DNA of 64,000 bases from Bacillus sp. ISL-18. Lineage in GTDB: Bacteria; Bacillota; Bacilli; Bacillales; Cytobacillaceae. The DNA lies in NCBI RefSeq assembly GCF_018613415.1, contig NZ_JAGGQG010000010.1, positions 533,573-597,572 on the forward strand, given 5' to 3'. This document shows positions 1 through 10,293 of the stretch, piece after piece (positions within the stretch are counted from its first letter, which is position 1; the number at the start of each line of letters is the position of its first letter). A program made the translations under genes and the position numbers. Below the pieces are notes generated by a model, which saw only the letters and a list, made by a program, of their open reading frames with translations, searched no databases and was not told the DNA's origin.

Positions 1-1054
1 GAATACGTTCACGAGTGACACCGAATACCTTTCCAACTTCTTCAAGGGTACGGGTCCGGCCATCGTCCAATCCAAAACGCAATCTGAGAACATTTTCTTC
101 TCGGTCAGTTAACGTATCGAGAACATCCTCTAATTGCTCTTTTAATAATTCATAGGCAGCATGCTCTGAAGGGGACGTTGCATCCTGGTCTTCAATAAAA
201 TCACCTAAGTGTGAATCATCTTCTTCACCAATTGGAGTTTCGAGTGAGACTGGCTCTTGTGCTATTTTTAGGATTTCTCGCACCTTATCAGGGGTTAAAT
301 CCATATCTTCACCGATTTCTTCCGGTGTTGGTTCACGACCAAGATCTTGAAGAAGCTGACGTTGAACGCGAATAAGCTTATTAATGGTTTCAACCATATG
401 AACGGGAATCCGTATCGTTCTTGCTTGGTCAGCAATGGCACGGGTAATTGCTTGACGAATCCACCAAGTAGCATAAGTACTGAATTTAAAGCCTTTTCGA
501 TAATCAAATTTTTCAACAGCTTTAATGAGGCCCATATTCCCTTCTTGAATTAAGTCAAGAAATAACATACCCCGGCCAACATAACGCTTTGCGATACTTA
601 CAACAAGCCGTAAATTGGCCTCAGCAAGACGACGTTTAGCTTCTTCGTCCCCTTCTTCAATCCGATTAGCAAGTTTAATTTCCTCTTCCCCAGAAAGTAA
701 GTCAACACGGCCAATCTCTTTCAGATACATGCGGACTGGGTCATTAATCTTAACTCCTGGAGGTACACTTAAATCATTTAAATCGAATTCTTCATCATCT
801 TCTTTTGCCAATTTTTTAACGTCTGGATCTTCTCCATCACTTTCGCCTACTAATTCAATTCCTTGCTCAGTTAAGGACTCATAAAATTCATCCATATGTT
901 CGGAATCTACATCAAAGTTCGCCATTTTCTCAGCAATATCATCATAGGCAAGGACACCGATTTTTTTACCCAGTTCAGTTAACTGGTCTTTTACTTGTTC
1001 AAGGGTTAATTCATTTTCAACCTCTTTTGAACGGGCTGATTTTTCAGCAGCCAT
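1..1054 (-). CDS. rpoD: RNA polymerase primary sigma factor SigA (3' end outside window)
   Basis: Housekeeping sigma factor that directs core RNA polymerase to most vegetative promoters. Reading the minus strand from ATG at 1054 gives about 351 codons: an acidic N-terminal region 1.1, region 1.2 ([13 protein letters not shown]), region 2 with the core-binding and -10 recognition segment [17 protein letters not shown], region 3, and region 4 with [15 protein letters not shown], where the window ends. The usual Bacillus length is about 371 residues, so only some 20 C-terminal residues are missing. The start is supported by a GGAGGGG ribosome site just upstream. It follows dnaG by 40 bases, the classical dnaG-rpoD operon order. 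Identification is by strong family resemblance. Confidence 0.97.
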   Translation of the reverse strand, partial: MAAEKSARSKEVENELTLEQVKDQLTELGKKIGVLAYDDIAEKMANFDVDSEHMDEFYESLTEQGIELVGESDGEDPDVKKLAKEDDEEFDLNDLSVPPGVKINDPVRMYLKEIGRVDLLSGEEEIKLANRIEEGDEEAKRRLAEANLRLVVSIAKRYVGRGMLFLDLIQEGNMGLIKAVEKFDYRKGFKFSTYATWWIRQAITRAIADQARTIRIPVHMVETINKLIRVQRQLLQDLGREPTPEEIGEDMDLTPDKVREILKIAQEPVSLETPIGEEDDSHLGDFIEDQDATSPSEHAAYELLKEQLEDVLDTLTDREENVLRLRFGLDDGRTRTLEEVGKVFGVTRERI

Positions 1055-1094
1055 ATGTCCCCCTCCTTCCAAAATCAAAACAATATATTAGAAT

Positions 1095-2903
1095 TTATAA
1101 CAATTTACGCAAGTGATTCATTTCAGTAGCAATCGCTGCGGCCTTACTAAAGTTCTTTTCTCGTTCAGCTTCTTTTAGTTCCACTTCTTTTTCTTTTATC
1201 TTTAACAACTTTTGATAATTCAACACCTGTTTGATATAATCAGTTAATTCCTGACTAGTCAGTTCATCATTTATGGCCATCATTTCAATGTCTGCAACTA
1301 TTCTTCTAAGATTATCATCTTGAATATAGGTTAAAAATGCGCTGGTGTCAGGTTCTGCATGGTCCTCATAAAATCCTAACAGATAGGTTATTATTGCCTG
1401 ATGTTCATCCATATTAAACGTTTGTCCTGCAAGTAATTCCTGAACCTTATATGCTACATCTCGATCTTTAAGCATATGGGCAATTAACCGTCTCTCGGCT
1501 GTAAGATATGCCGGTTTCAGTCCTTCTGCCGGCTTAATAACTACCAAAGGCTTATGAGCCGGTTCCTTCGACCCGCTTGATTTTCTCTTTTCAGCAAAAT
1601 ATATTTGCTGCTGTTGCTGCTTTAATGCCTCTAATGAGAGCGAAAATTCAGCTGCCAGCTGTCTTAAGTAATGATCTCTTTCAACAGCCTTATCGAGTTT
1701 GCTGATCTCTTTGATTATTTGTTCGATGTATGCGAACTGATCTCCTTCAAGCTGAAGATTTTTTCCGCGGCGAAAGTAAAGAAATTTAAAGGCCATCCAG
1801 GTTAAACTTGCGCCAATTACATCATTACGGAACTTATCTGTACCATTCTTTTGAATATATTCATCAGGATCCAGACCATCTGCCATCATCGCGACCTTTA
1901 GTTGGAAGCCGGCTTCTTGAAGGTGATTCCCTGCCCGATAGGCAGCCTCGATTCCGGCCTTATCGGAATCATAGCAAATCGTTATCGTTTGAACATTTTG
2001 TCTTAACAGAGAGATATGCTCCTCTGTTAAGGCTGTTCCCATTGTGGCAACCCCATTTTCTACACCAGCCCGGTCGGCTGCAATGACATCGGCAAATCCC
2101 TCAAATAAAACAGCATATTGCAATTTTTTTATACTTGGTTTTGCCAAGTGATAATTATATAAAATTTTACTTTTATTAAAGATTGCCGTTTCGGGACTAT
2201 TTAAATATTTGGGCTCATCAGCCCCAAGTGATCTCCCAGAAAAAGCAATCGTATTACCATGACGGTCAAATATAGGAAACATAATTCGATCCCTGAAACG
2301 ATCGAAGTACGTTCCATCCCGCTCTCGTTTGATAATTAAACCGGCTTTTTCCATCCATTCAGGTGAAAAATCCCTTTTGGTCAGGAATTTATACACGAAG
2401 TCCCATGAATTTAATGAATACCCGATTTGAAACTTATCAATCGATTCCTGGGTAAAACCTCTGTTTAGTAAATACTCAAGTGCGTGCTGGCCCTCTTTTG
2501 TATTTACCAAAAGATGGTGGTAAAATTTTCTTAAAAGCTCATGGGCATCAATCATTGCTTGAAGCTCTTTTGAAAGTTTTTTTCCACCCAATGTTTGCGG
2601 CAAGTTAATACCTAATTCAATATTTACCTTTGCTGCTAGTTTAATGGCTGCCTCTTGGAATGATATTCCTTCGAGTTCCATTAAAAAAGAAAATACATTT
2701 CCTCCAGCCCCACAACCAAAACAATGAAAAATTTGTTTGTCAGGTGATACTGAAAATGATGGGGTGCTCTCTCCATGGAATGGACATAATCCGAAGTAAT
2801 TTCGCCCCTGTTTTTTCAGCTGAACATAATCGCTTATTACCTCGACAATATCAACAGCCTGACGAATTTGGTCAATCTTTTCTTCGGCAATAAGGTCTGC
2901 CAT
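1095..2903 (-). CDS. dnaG: DNA primase DnaG
   Basis: Synthesises RNA primers for Okazaki fragments at the replication fork. The protein (602 residues from the chosen start) has the N-terminal CHC2 zinc-binding domain (CPFHGES, then HCFGCGAGG, about residues 40-65), the TOPRIM catalytic core (LFEGFADVIAA and CYDSDKAG) and a C-terminal DnaB-helicase interaction domain. An in-frame start lies 19 codons further out, but ATG at 2903 (MADLIAEEKI) has a GGAG site eight bases upstream and matches the family N-terminus. It lies directly upstream of rpoD, as in most Firmicutes. On its upstream side sits a decayed yqxD. Confidence 0.96.
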   Translation of the reverse strand: MADLIAEEKIDQIRQAVDIVEVISDYVQLKKQGRNYFGLCPFHGESTPSFSVSPDKQIFHCFGCGAGGNVFSFLMELEGISFQEAAIKLAAKVNIELGINLPQTLGGKKLSKELQAMIDAHELLRKFYHHLLVNTKEGQHALEYLLNRGFTQESIDKFQIGYSLNSWDFVYKFLTKRDFSPEWMEKAGLIIKRERDGTYFDRFRDRIMFPIFDRHGNTIAFSGRSLGADEPKYLNSPETAIFNKSKILYNYHLAKPSIKKLQYAVLFEGFADVIAADRAGVENGVATMGTALTEEHISLLRQNVQTITICYDSDKAGIEAAYRAGNHLQEAGFQLKVAMMADGLDPDEYIQKNGTDKFRNDVIGASLTWMAFKFLYFRRGKNLQLEGDQFAYIEQIIKEISKLDKAVERDHYLRQLAAEFSLSLEALKQQQQQIYFAEKRKSSGSKEPAHKPLVVIKPAEGLKPAYLTAERRLIAHMLKDRDVAYKVQELLAGQTFNMDEHQAIITYLLGFYEDHAEPDTSAFLTYIQDDNLRRIVADIEMMAINDELTSQELTDYIKQVLNYQKLLKIKEKEVELKEAEREKNFSKAAAIATEMNHLRKLL

Positions 2904-2987
2904 GAAAACAACTCCATTTGTACTACAGGTATTCGGCAGGCACCAGTTAAATTCCTGCAAATTTCGACATTTTTTTTGTTAACTCCA

Positions 2988-3278
2988 TCACAAATCCTGC
3001 TCGATCCTCAGATTAATAGGTCTTGGTCCTTTCGGTATTCTCCTCTTTGACACCAATATCTCCTTTACCGGGATTGTTTACCAGATACAGGTTTGTTCTT
3101 CCTTACCTGAGTCAATGTATTTCCAGATTGCACATATGTAATGTTTTTTCTTTCACATGATGATCACAGGTAGCAGCTAAACAAACGTCAACGGAAAATA
3201 TGGCTGTGATTTTCGACAATTTCCTCTTTAACCGGGCAAAACTCTGCATCGACAAAATAGCCTATTTGCCTTTTCCAT
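2988..3278 (-). pseudogene. yqxD: Decayed yqxD (YaiI/YqxD family) remnant
   Basis: No open gene exists here, but three translated patches resemble the YqxD/YaiI family in its usual order and place between dnaG and ppsR. They are VDAEFCPVKEE (3253 downward; family hallmark VDADACPVK), VDVCLAATCDHH (3192 to 3157; family VKVTFVASYAH) and LYLVNNPGKGDIGV (3090 to 3049; family LYIVNHVRKGDIVV), followed by KGPRPINLRIEQDL (3032 to 2991; family KGPKALTAEDRERF). The patches fall in different frames, and the stretch between the last two (roughly 50 residues) is missing. A possible old start ATG is at 3278. The family comparison is from memory, not from a search. Function of the intact protein is uncertain (PIN-like fold). 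Confidence 0.75.
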
Positions 3279-3449
3279 AAGTATTAATTCTACATCACTC
3301 CGCATATTCCTTCTTAAAGAAACAACTTTTATAAAAAGGATTTATGTCGAATTTTTTTAGGGGGGCTGCCTTGACATCTAACAATAAATAGTTTATTCGT
3401 TCCAATGCAACTCTAAACCTAAAAAGATATATTTTTATCACAATTTTTT

Positions 3450-3478
3450 ATTATAGTATATTCGTTATCATTTTACCA
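3450..3478 (-). promoter_or_regulatory. Candidate sigma-A promoter upstream of dnaG-rpoD
   Basis: On the minus strand a perfect -10 TATAAT (3450-3455) lies 17 bases after TGGTAA (3473-3478), a poor -35. It points towards the yqxD remnant, dnaG and rpoD. The rest of 3279-3503 is AT-rich and I see nothing else in it. Confidence 0.45.
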
Positions 3479-3503
3479 TAACTTTTTTTCATTTTTTTCG
3501 TTT

Positions 3504-3533
3504 GAAAAACACATAATCAATTGATTATGTGTT
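3504..3533 (-). terminator. Terminator after ppsR
   Basis: A perfect 26-base palindrome (AACACATAATCA and its mirror, 3508-3533) followed on the minus strand by TTTTTC. It overlaps the ppsR stop codon and separates the ccpN-ppsR unit from dnaG-rpoD. Confidence 0.8.
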
Positions 3534-4341
3534 AGAATCTTCCCTTTTGAATATAATTTAAGATAACATTTGCTGTTTCTTCAACTGCTTTATTGGTCAC
3601 ATCGATCACTGGACACTTAATTTTCTTGACTATCTCTTCAAAGAAGGTTAATTCCTCTTTTATTCGTTCAATATTTGCATAACTTGCTTGATCGTTTAAT
3701 CCCAAAGAAAGCAACCGTTCTCTTCGGATATTATTTAACTTTTCCGGACTGATTTTCAAGCCAAAGCACTTTTCGATCGGAACCTTATATAGTTCTTCAG
3801 GAGGATCTACTTCCGGAACCAGCGGCACATTGGCCACCTTTAACCGTTTATGTGCCAAATACTGTGATAATGGTGTTTTAGAGGTTCTAGATACCCCAAT
3901 TAAAACGATATCTGCCTTTAAAAGCCCTCTTGGGTCTCGTCCATCATCGTATTTTACTGCAAATTCAATCGCTTCTACCTTTTTAAAGTAATCCTCATCA
4001 AGTTTCCTTACCAAACCAGGTTCACAAAGGGGTGTTTTCCCGCTGAAAACTTCAATTTGATCAATGATCGGCCCTATTAAATCTACTGCTTGTATACCGT
4101 CCTCATCGGCCCTCTCCTTCAAATATGTACGCATATCAGGTTTAACCAGGGTATAAGCAATCATCCCCTTATCATGGGAAACCAGTGATAAAACTTCTTC
4201 GATATGTTCTTTATCCTCCACATAAGGAAATCTCTTTAATGTCATACCTGACCCATTGAACTGGCTAATCGCTGCTTTCGTCACTAATTCAGCTGTCTCC
4301 CCAACTGAATCAGAGACCACATAAATGATTGGCGTACTCAT
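3532..4341 (-). CDS. ppsR: Pyruvate, phosphate dikinase / PEP synthase regulatory protein (YqfL, PpsR family)
   Basis: Member of the DUF299 family of bifunctional serine/threonine kinase and pyrophosphorylases. These phosphorylate and reactivate pyruvate phosphate dikinase or PEP synthase, using ADP and inorganic phosphate. The 269-residue length is normal. The N-terminus [14 protein letters not shown] and the P-loop-like [15 protein letters not shown] (about residues 150-164) are family hallmarks. The start ATG at 4341 has a GGGGGAG site. The gene follows ccpN by 26 bases. In B. subtilis this protein (YqfL) also modulates CcpN in the control of gluconeogenesis, and the shared operon fits that. 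The substrate enzyme is not in the window. Confidence 0.93.
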   Translation of the reverse strand: MSTPIIYVVSDSVGETAELVTKAAISQFNGSGMTLKRFPYVEDKEHIEEVLSLVSHDKGMIAYTLVKPDMRTYLKERADEDGIQAVDLIGPIIDQIEVFSGKTPLCEPGLVRKLDEDYFKKVEAIEFAVKYDDGRDPRGLLKADIVLIGVSRTSKTPLSQYLAHKRLKVANVPLVPEVDPPEELYKVPIEKCFGLKISPEKLNNIRRERLLSLGLNDQASYANIERIKEELTFFEEIVKKIKCPVIDVTNKAVEETANVILNYIQKGRF

Positions 4342-4367
4342 TCTCCCCCATCAGCTCCATTTCCTAT

Positions 4368-5006
4368 TTATCTTTCTTCATCACCTATCGCCAAAAAGGC
4401 TTTGGTAATGTTTGTTTTTGTGACTCTGCCAATAACCTCATAGCCTTGTTCTGACTTTTTAACGACAGGTAAGGCATCGATTTGTTTTTCAATTAATTTC
4501 TTAGCCACATCAATTAATAAATCTTCACGTTCGCATGTGGTTATGTTTGGCATCCTAGTCATAATGATATTAACAGGGATACTTGTTAGCTCTTGCTTGC
4601 CAATACTGGCCCTCAATAAGTCTTTCCTTGATAGTACTCCGACTAGATTAGATAATTGATCGACTACAAATAATGTGCCCACATCTTCAAGGAACATTGT
4701 ACAAATCGCATCATAAACTGAAACACTTTCACTTACTACCACTGGGATCGATTGATAATCCGATACATAAATTTTCTGCAGATTCTCAGTCAATAACTGA
4801 GCTCCCGACTTTCCTGTATAAAAATAGCCAACTCTCGGCCTTGCGTCTAAAAACCCAGCCATTGTTAGGATTGCCAAGTCCGGCCGTAATGTAGCACGGG
4901 TTAAACTTAATTGGTCCGCAATTTGTTCACCTGTAATTGGGCCATTTTCTTTAACGATTTGTAAAATATGCTCCTGGCGTTTAGTCAGTTCGATTGTCCT
5001 CACCAC
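4368..5006 (-). CDS. ccpN: Transcriptional repressor of gluconeogenic genes CcpN
   Basis: DNA-binding repressor that in B. subtilis shuts off gapB and pckA on glycolytic carbon. The 212-residue protein has an N-terminal winged helix-turn-helix (TKRQEHILQIVKENGPITG, then ATLRPDLAILTMAG) followed by two CBS domains (VSVYDAICTMFLEDVGTLFVV and the C-terminal EKQIDALPVV), which sense nucleotides. The start is ambiguous. Two GTG codons are adjacent (5006 and 5003), and the purine-rich AGGTG overlaps them; homologues fit a start at the second. A -10-like TATAAT near 5050 may drive ccpN-ppsR. Bases 5007-5094 hold no gene. Confidence 0.94.
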   Translation of the reverse strand: MVRTIELTKRQEHILQIVKENGPITGEQIADQLSLTRATLRPDLAILTMAGFLDARPRVGYFYTGKSGAQLLTENLQKIYVSDYQSIPVVVSESVSVYDAICTMFLEDVGTLFVVDQLSNLVGVLSRKDLLRASIGKQELTSIPVNIIMTRMPNITTCEREDLLIDVAKKLIEKQIDALPVVKKSEQGYEVIGRVTKTNITKAFLAIGDEER

Positions 5007-5094
5007 CTAAAAAAATACAATACGATTTGCCATAATTGATTAAGAAATATTATATACTACTTAGCGGCTATTTTAAATCATAATGGTTATAGAT

Positions 5095-5121
5095 AAAAGG
5101 TGCGGATATCCGCACCTTTTT
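5095..5121. terminator. Bidirectional terminator after glyS
   Basis: Perfect palindrome GGTGCGGATATCCGCACC with A-run and T-run flanks, three bases beyond the glyS stop. It can act on either strand, but only glyS reads into it. Confidence 0.85.
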
Positions 5122-5123
5122 CC

Positions 5124-6506
5124 CTAAAATACCATCTTATCTTGTAAAAAGCTAACTAATTCCGAAATAGGCAGGCGGGTCTGTTCCATTGTATCCCGGT
5201 CACGGACTGTAACCATGTTGTCTTCTTTTGAATCAAAATCATAAGTGATGCAAAATGGTGTACCGATTTCATCATGACGGCGGTACCGTTTACCGATCGA
5301 GCCTGCTTCATCATAGTCAACGGTAAAGTGTTTAGACAAATCAGCAAATACCTCTCTGGCCTCTTCAGACAGTTTTTTCGATAATGGCAGCACTGCAGCT
5401 TTATAAGGGGCTAGCGCCGGGTGAAAATGCATGACGGTTCTGGAGGTACCATCTTCAAGCTGCTCTTCATCATACGCATCGATTAAGAAAGCTAGTGTAA
5501 CCCTGTCAGCACCAAGTGATGGTTCAATACAATATGGTACATATTTTTCATTTGTTTCTGGATCCAAGTAGTGAAAATCTTCTCCCGAAAATTCCATATG
5601 CTGTTTTAAATCATAATCTGTTCTTGAAGCCACGCCCCACAATTCGCCCCAGCCAAACGGAAATTTAAATTCAAAATCAGTTGTCGCATTACTATAATGG
5701 GAAAGCTCATCTTCTGAATGGTCGCGAAGTCTGATATTTTCCTTTGTAAGACCTAGAGATGATAACCAGTTCTCAGCAAATTGCTTCCAATAATCAAACC
5801 ATTTTAATTCCTCACCAGGTCTGCAGAAGAATTCAAGTTCCATTTGTTCAAATTCTCTAGTTCGGAAGGTAAAATTACCAGGTGTAATTTCATTGCGGAA
5901 GCTTTTACCGATTTGCGCAATACCAAACGGCAATTTCTTTCGCATTGTCCGCTGAACATTTTTAAAGTTAACAAAAATACCCTGAGCAGTTTCTGGACGG
6001 AGGAATATTTCATTTGTACTCGTTTCCGTTACGCCTTGGAACGTTTTAAACATTAAATTGAATTGACGGATTCCCGTAAAATCGTGGCTGCCACAATCAG
6101 GACAAGCAATATTATGTTCCTTAATTAATTCTTCCATTTTTTCAAATGGAAGCCCGTCTACTACCAACTCTATTCCTTTTTCATCGAGAGCATTTTCAAT
6201 TAACTTATCAGCACGATGACGAGCCTTACAGTTTTTACAGTCAATCATTGGATCATTAAAATTACCAATATGACCTGACGCTTCCCAAGTTCTTGGGTTC
6301 ATTAAAATACTTGCATCTAGGCCTACATTATAGGGAGACTCTTGAACAAATTTTTTCCACCAAGCTTGTTTGATATTATTTTTAAATTCAACACCCAATG
6401 GACCGTAATCCCAAGTGTTTGCTAAACCACCATAAATTTCTGACCCAGGGAAGATAAATCCTCTGTGCTTCGCATGTGAAACGATTTGTTCCATTGTTAC
6501 ATTCAT
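5124..6506 (-). CDS. glyS: Glycine--tRNA ligase, single-chain (homodimer) type
   Basis: Charges tRNA-Gly with glycine in the cytoplasm. The 460-residue protein is the eukaryote/archaea-like class II enzyme in one chain. It begins [23 protein letters not shown], has class II motif 2 ([21 protein letters not shown]) and the glycine-pocket region [17 protein letters not shown], and ends in an anticodon-binding domain ([13 protein letters not shown], then [14 protein letters not shown]). B. subtilis instead carries the two-subunit glyQ-glyS pair at this position. The single-chain form is known in staphylococci and the B. cereus group. A T-box leader lies upstream (6545-6793) and a terminator downstream. 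Confidence 0.96.
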   Translation of the reverse strand: MNVTMEQIVSHAKHRGFIFPGSEIYGGLANTWDYGPLGVEFKNNIKQAWWKKFVQESPYNVGLDASILMNPRTWEASGHIGNFNDPMIDCKNCKARHRADKLIENALDEKGIELVVDGLPFEKMEELIKEHNIACPDCGSHDFTGIRQFNLMFKTFQGVTETSTNEIFLRPETAQGIFVNFKNVQRTMRKKLPFGIAQIGKSFRNEITPGNFTFRTREFEQMELEFFCRPGEELKWFDYWKQFAENWLSSLGLTKENIRLRDHSEDELSHYSNATTDFEFKFPFGWGELWGVASRTDYDLKQHMEFSGEDFHYLDPETNEKYVPYCIEPSLGADRVTLAFLIDAYDEEQLEDGTSRTVMHFHPALAPYKAAVLPLSKKLSEEAREVFADLSKHFTVDYDEAGSIGKRYRRHDEIGTPFCITYDFDSKEDNMVTVRDRDTMEQTRLPISELVSFLQDKMVF

Positions 6507-6544
6507 TGTTTTTTCGCTCCTTTTTTAAAATAAAAAGTGGAATG

Positions 6545-6793
6545 TCCTCATAATACATCAATTAGACAATAAAAAACTCCCGCCTCTATGCTTAATTAAG
6601 CATAGGGACGAGAGTTACCCGCGGTTCCACCCTATTTGCTGCTATGGAAGCAGCCTCCTTAAATTGTGTTTCTTCAACACGTTTGCTCAGGAATGCCTTC
6701 ACTAGTACTCTATACCCTAGCTTCCACCATCCTAGGTTCGCTTTTATAGAGAAATCTAATTACTACTTTCCGTCACCGCAAATATTTTTTATT
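6545..6793 (-). promoter_or_regulatory. Glycyl T-box leader with terminator/antiterminator
   Basis: The minus strand carries the conserved T-box sequence TAGGGTGGAACCGCGGGT (6617-6634), followed by a strong terminator hairpin ACTCTCGTCCCTATG...CATAGAGGCGGGAGT and T-run (about 6571-6616). Uncharged tRNA-Gly should pair with the NGGN bulge and stem I specifier, favour the antiterminator and turn on glyS. I could not assign the GGN specifier codon with confidence; GGC near 6695 is one candidate. The leader starts just after the promoter at 6800-6828. Confidence 0.92.
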
Positions 6794-6799
6794 AAAGAA

Positions 6800-6828
6800 A
6801 TAGTAACGAAAACTTCTTACATTGTCAA
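6800..6828 (-). promoter_or_regulatory. Sigma-A promoter of glyS
   Basis: Consensus -35 TTGACA (6823-6828), 17-base spacer, -10 TACTAT (6800-6805) on the minus strand, immediately upstream of the T-box leader and just outside the recO stop. Confidence 0.85.
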
Positions 6829-6836
6829 CAAGGCAT

Positions 6837-7589
6837 TTATAACAGATTGCGAAAATGATCCATTGAATTAAGAAACTTTTTAGATTTAAGGTGGAGACCT
6901 GAATATTCATCATAGTAGGCTGTGATTATTTTTTTCAATTCAGCCTTCGTTTCGTCTTTAACTGAAATATTTCCTAATCTGGAAAGATCAAAATAATAAA
7001 ATAGCCGTAATAATTTAACAGTCGCTGGTAATAATGGAAAATGGTAAGGATCTTTTTCCTTACAACGATGACAGATAAAACCGCCTTCCCGAATTGAAAA
7101 TGAAAAATGACCGTCTGTACTGCCGCAAACAGAACATTTATCTAAAACCGGGTAGAGTCCCATCACATTTAACATCTTCATCTCGTAAATATTCATAAGA
7201 ATATCGGGATCGAACCCTTCATTCAGATAATGAAGGGTCTGATTGAGTAATTCAAAATGATAGGGGTTTGTTTTTTTATCTTCCGTACATCTATCTGTTA
7301 ATTCAACAATATAACTGGCATAGGCTGTTAAAAAAATATCTTCCCCAATAGAACGCAAAGAAGTAATGATTTCTCCCTGCTGCAGGCTCCCTAAACCGGA
7401 ACCTGTTTGCAGGAGAAAATATCCATGTGTAAAAAGTTGGGAAATAGAGGAAAGGCGGCTATTGGGCTTTTTGGCTCCGCGTGCCATAACACCAATCTTA
7501 CCACCTTCTCTAGTATATAACGTGACTATTTTATTTGTTTCTCCATAATCTGTGGTTCTAATGACAATGCCCTCATATTTCTGAAGCAT
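6837..7589 (-). CDS. recO: DNA repair protein RecO
   Basis: Works with RecF and RecR to load RecA on SSB-coated single-stranded DNA. The 250-residue protein has an N-terminal OB fold ([23 protein letters not shown]), the motif [13 protein letters not shown], and a zinc-binding segment with CSVCG and CHRC about residues 150-175. Start ATG at 7589 has an AAGGTGG site. It sits between yqzL and glyS in the usual Bacillus order. Its 3' end lies nine bases from the glyS promoter. Confidence 0.95.
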   Translation of the reverse strand: MLQKYEGIVIRTTDYGETNKIVTLYTREGGKIGVMARGAKKPNSRLSSISQLFTHGYFLLQTGSGLGSLQQGEIITSLRSIGEDIFLTAYASYIVELTDRCTEDKKTNPYHFELLNQTLHYLNEGFDPDILMNIYEMKMLNVMGLYPVLDKCSVCGSTDGHFSFSIREGGFICHRCKEKDPYHFPLLPATVKLLRLFYYFDLSRLGNISVKDETKAELKKIITAYYDEYSGLHLKSKKFLNSMDHFRNLL

Positions 7590-7625
7590 TTTTTGCCACC
7601 TTCTATCATACGTGCGAAAACAAAC

Positions 7626-7769
7626 TTATGAAACGGGAAAATCAATTTGTGCTAGATCTTCATTCTGATTTCCGGGTATTTCTTGGTTTTCCTTCTCAAG
7701 CTCTTTGAAGAGAAGATATGTGTCAATATTACCTGTTTGGAGGAATACTTTCCACGTAAAATCCATCAT
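7626..7769 (-). CDS. yqzL: YqzL family small protein
   Basis: A 47-codon gene between era and recO. It begins MMDFTWKVFLQTGNIDTYL and continues with an acidic tail. Position and sequence agree with the YqzL family, which is conserved at this spot in Bacillus; its function is unknown. Either of two adjacent ATG codons (7769, 7766) could be used, and an AAAGGTGGGG site precedes them. No membrane segment is visible. Confidence 0.85.
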   Translation of the reverse strand: MMDFTWKVFLQTGNIDTYLLFKELEKENQEIPGNQNEDLAQIDFPVS

Positions 7770-7926
7770 CGAAAACCCCACCTTTCATTATTTAGACTAG
7801 CCTAATGTTAAATCCCAAACCTTATTATTATCATAGCCTGCCTTAGCCAAAATATAAGACGAAATAATTGTTAATGTTGTCCATGCATAATCTTGTTTAA
7901 GAGTTAATATTTTAATTAGGGTTTAC

Positions 7927-9355
<1,429 letters not shown>

Positions 9356-9458
9356 TCATAATGTAACTTGTCTTTTTAAAACAAATTATTTTAGTTATTT
9401 TACCGAAATGATCCTTATATTTCAAATCGGTTAAAATTAGATTTATTTTTACCTCTTT

Positions 9459-9839
9459 CTAGAACAGTTTCAGGACATAGGGTAAATAGATAATGATACC
9501 CACAATAACTGCCAAAACCGCATAAACAAACACAGCTCCAGCAGCAATATCTTTGGCTTGTTTTGCAAGTGGATGATATTCGGCAGTAGCAAGGTCTACT
9601 ACCCGTTCAATGGCTGTATTCATTAATTCCAAGGCAAACATCCCTCCAATCGTGAAGAGAATGAGGAGCCACTCTATTTTAGAAATTGAAAAATAAAACG
9701 ATAACCCCAGAACGAGTATCGAGCTAATCAAATGGAACCGCATATTTCTTTCCTTTTGAATCGCGGTGAGAATTCCTGCAATTGCAAATGAAAAGGAACT
9801 CAACGAGATAAACCGTTCCCTTTTATCGTGTGAGTCCAT
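9459..9839 (-). CDS. dgkA: Undecaprenol kinase / diacylglycerol kinase family
   Basis: Small integral membrane kinase. In Gram-positive bacteria this family phosphorylates undecaprenol to make the lipid carrier for wall synthesis. The 126 residues include three hydrophobic helices and the signature [21 protein letters not shown] (about residues 66-86), which carries the metal-binding and catalytic Glu/Asn residues. It overlaps ybeY by 17 bases, so the two are co-translated. The kinase of the same operon position in B. subtilis is DgkA/UdpK. Confidence 0.93.
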   Translation of the reverse strand: MDSHDKRERFISLSSFSFAIAGILTAIQKERNMRFHLISSILVLGLSFYFSISKIEWLLILFTIGGMFALELMNTAIERVVDLATAEYHPLAKQAKDIAAGAVFVYAVLAVIVGIIIYLPYVLKLF

Positions 9840-10293
9840 AATCGTTCAAAATTTCCTTTTGCAAAGTAAACATTTCTTTTTCATCTTCTTCTGTCATGTG
9901 ATCATAGCCCAAGAGGTGAAGGAAACCATGAACAGCCAAAAATCCTAACTCCCGCTCAAAAGAATGGCCGTATTCTTCAGCTTGCTCTTTTGTTCTTGGG
10001 ATCGAAATAATAATATCGCCTAAGATCCGAGGCATATCTATTCCGGATAGTTCCACCTCACCCTCACCAAGTTCTTCCATCGCAAAGGAAATAACATCTG
10101 TCGGGGCATCTTTATCACGATAATCACGGTTAATTTCATGAATCCGCTCATTTGAAACATAGCTTATCGATACCTCACTATGCTCTTCAATCTGCTGGGT
10201 TTTAGCTGCAAAATTGATTAATCTTTCTATTTCAAGCATTTGCTGCTCGGTCAATTCATTTGTTTCATCAACACTGTCAATAAGTAAGGTCAT
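9823..10293 (-). CDS. ybeY: rRNA maturation endoribonuclease YbeY
   Basis: Zinc-dependent metallohydrolase involved in 16S rRNA 3' processing and ribosome quality control. The 156-residue protein carries the signature [11 protein letters not shown] (three metal-binding histidines, about residues 120-130) and the preceding [10 protein letters not shown] motif. Its start overlaps the pgpH stop by four bases (ATGA), and its end overlaps dgkA, forming a tightly packed pgpH-ybeY-dgkA unit. Confidence 0.96.
   Translation of the reverse strand: MTLLIDSVDETNELTEQQMLEIERLINFAAKTQQIEEHSEVSISYVSNERIHEINRDYRDKDAPTDVISFAMEELGEGEVELSGIDMPRILGDIIISIPRTKEQAEEYGHSFERELGFLAVHGFLHLLGYDHMTEEDEKEMFTLQKEILNDYGLTR

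Noticed and set aside
7797..7922. 42-codon open stretch between era and yqzL that reads like protein (WTTLTIISSYILAKAGYD)
   Set aside because: No ATG, GTG or TTG start in frame and no ribosome site. Possibly a fossil, but not supportable as a gene.
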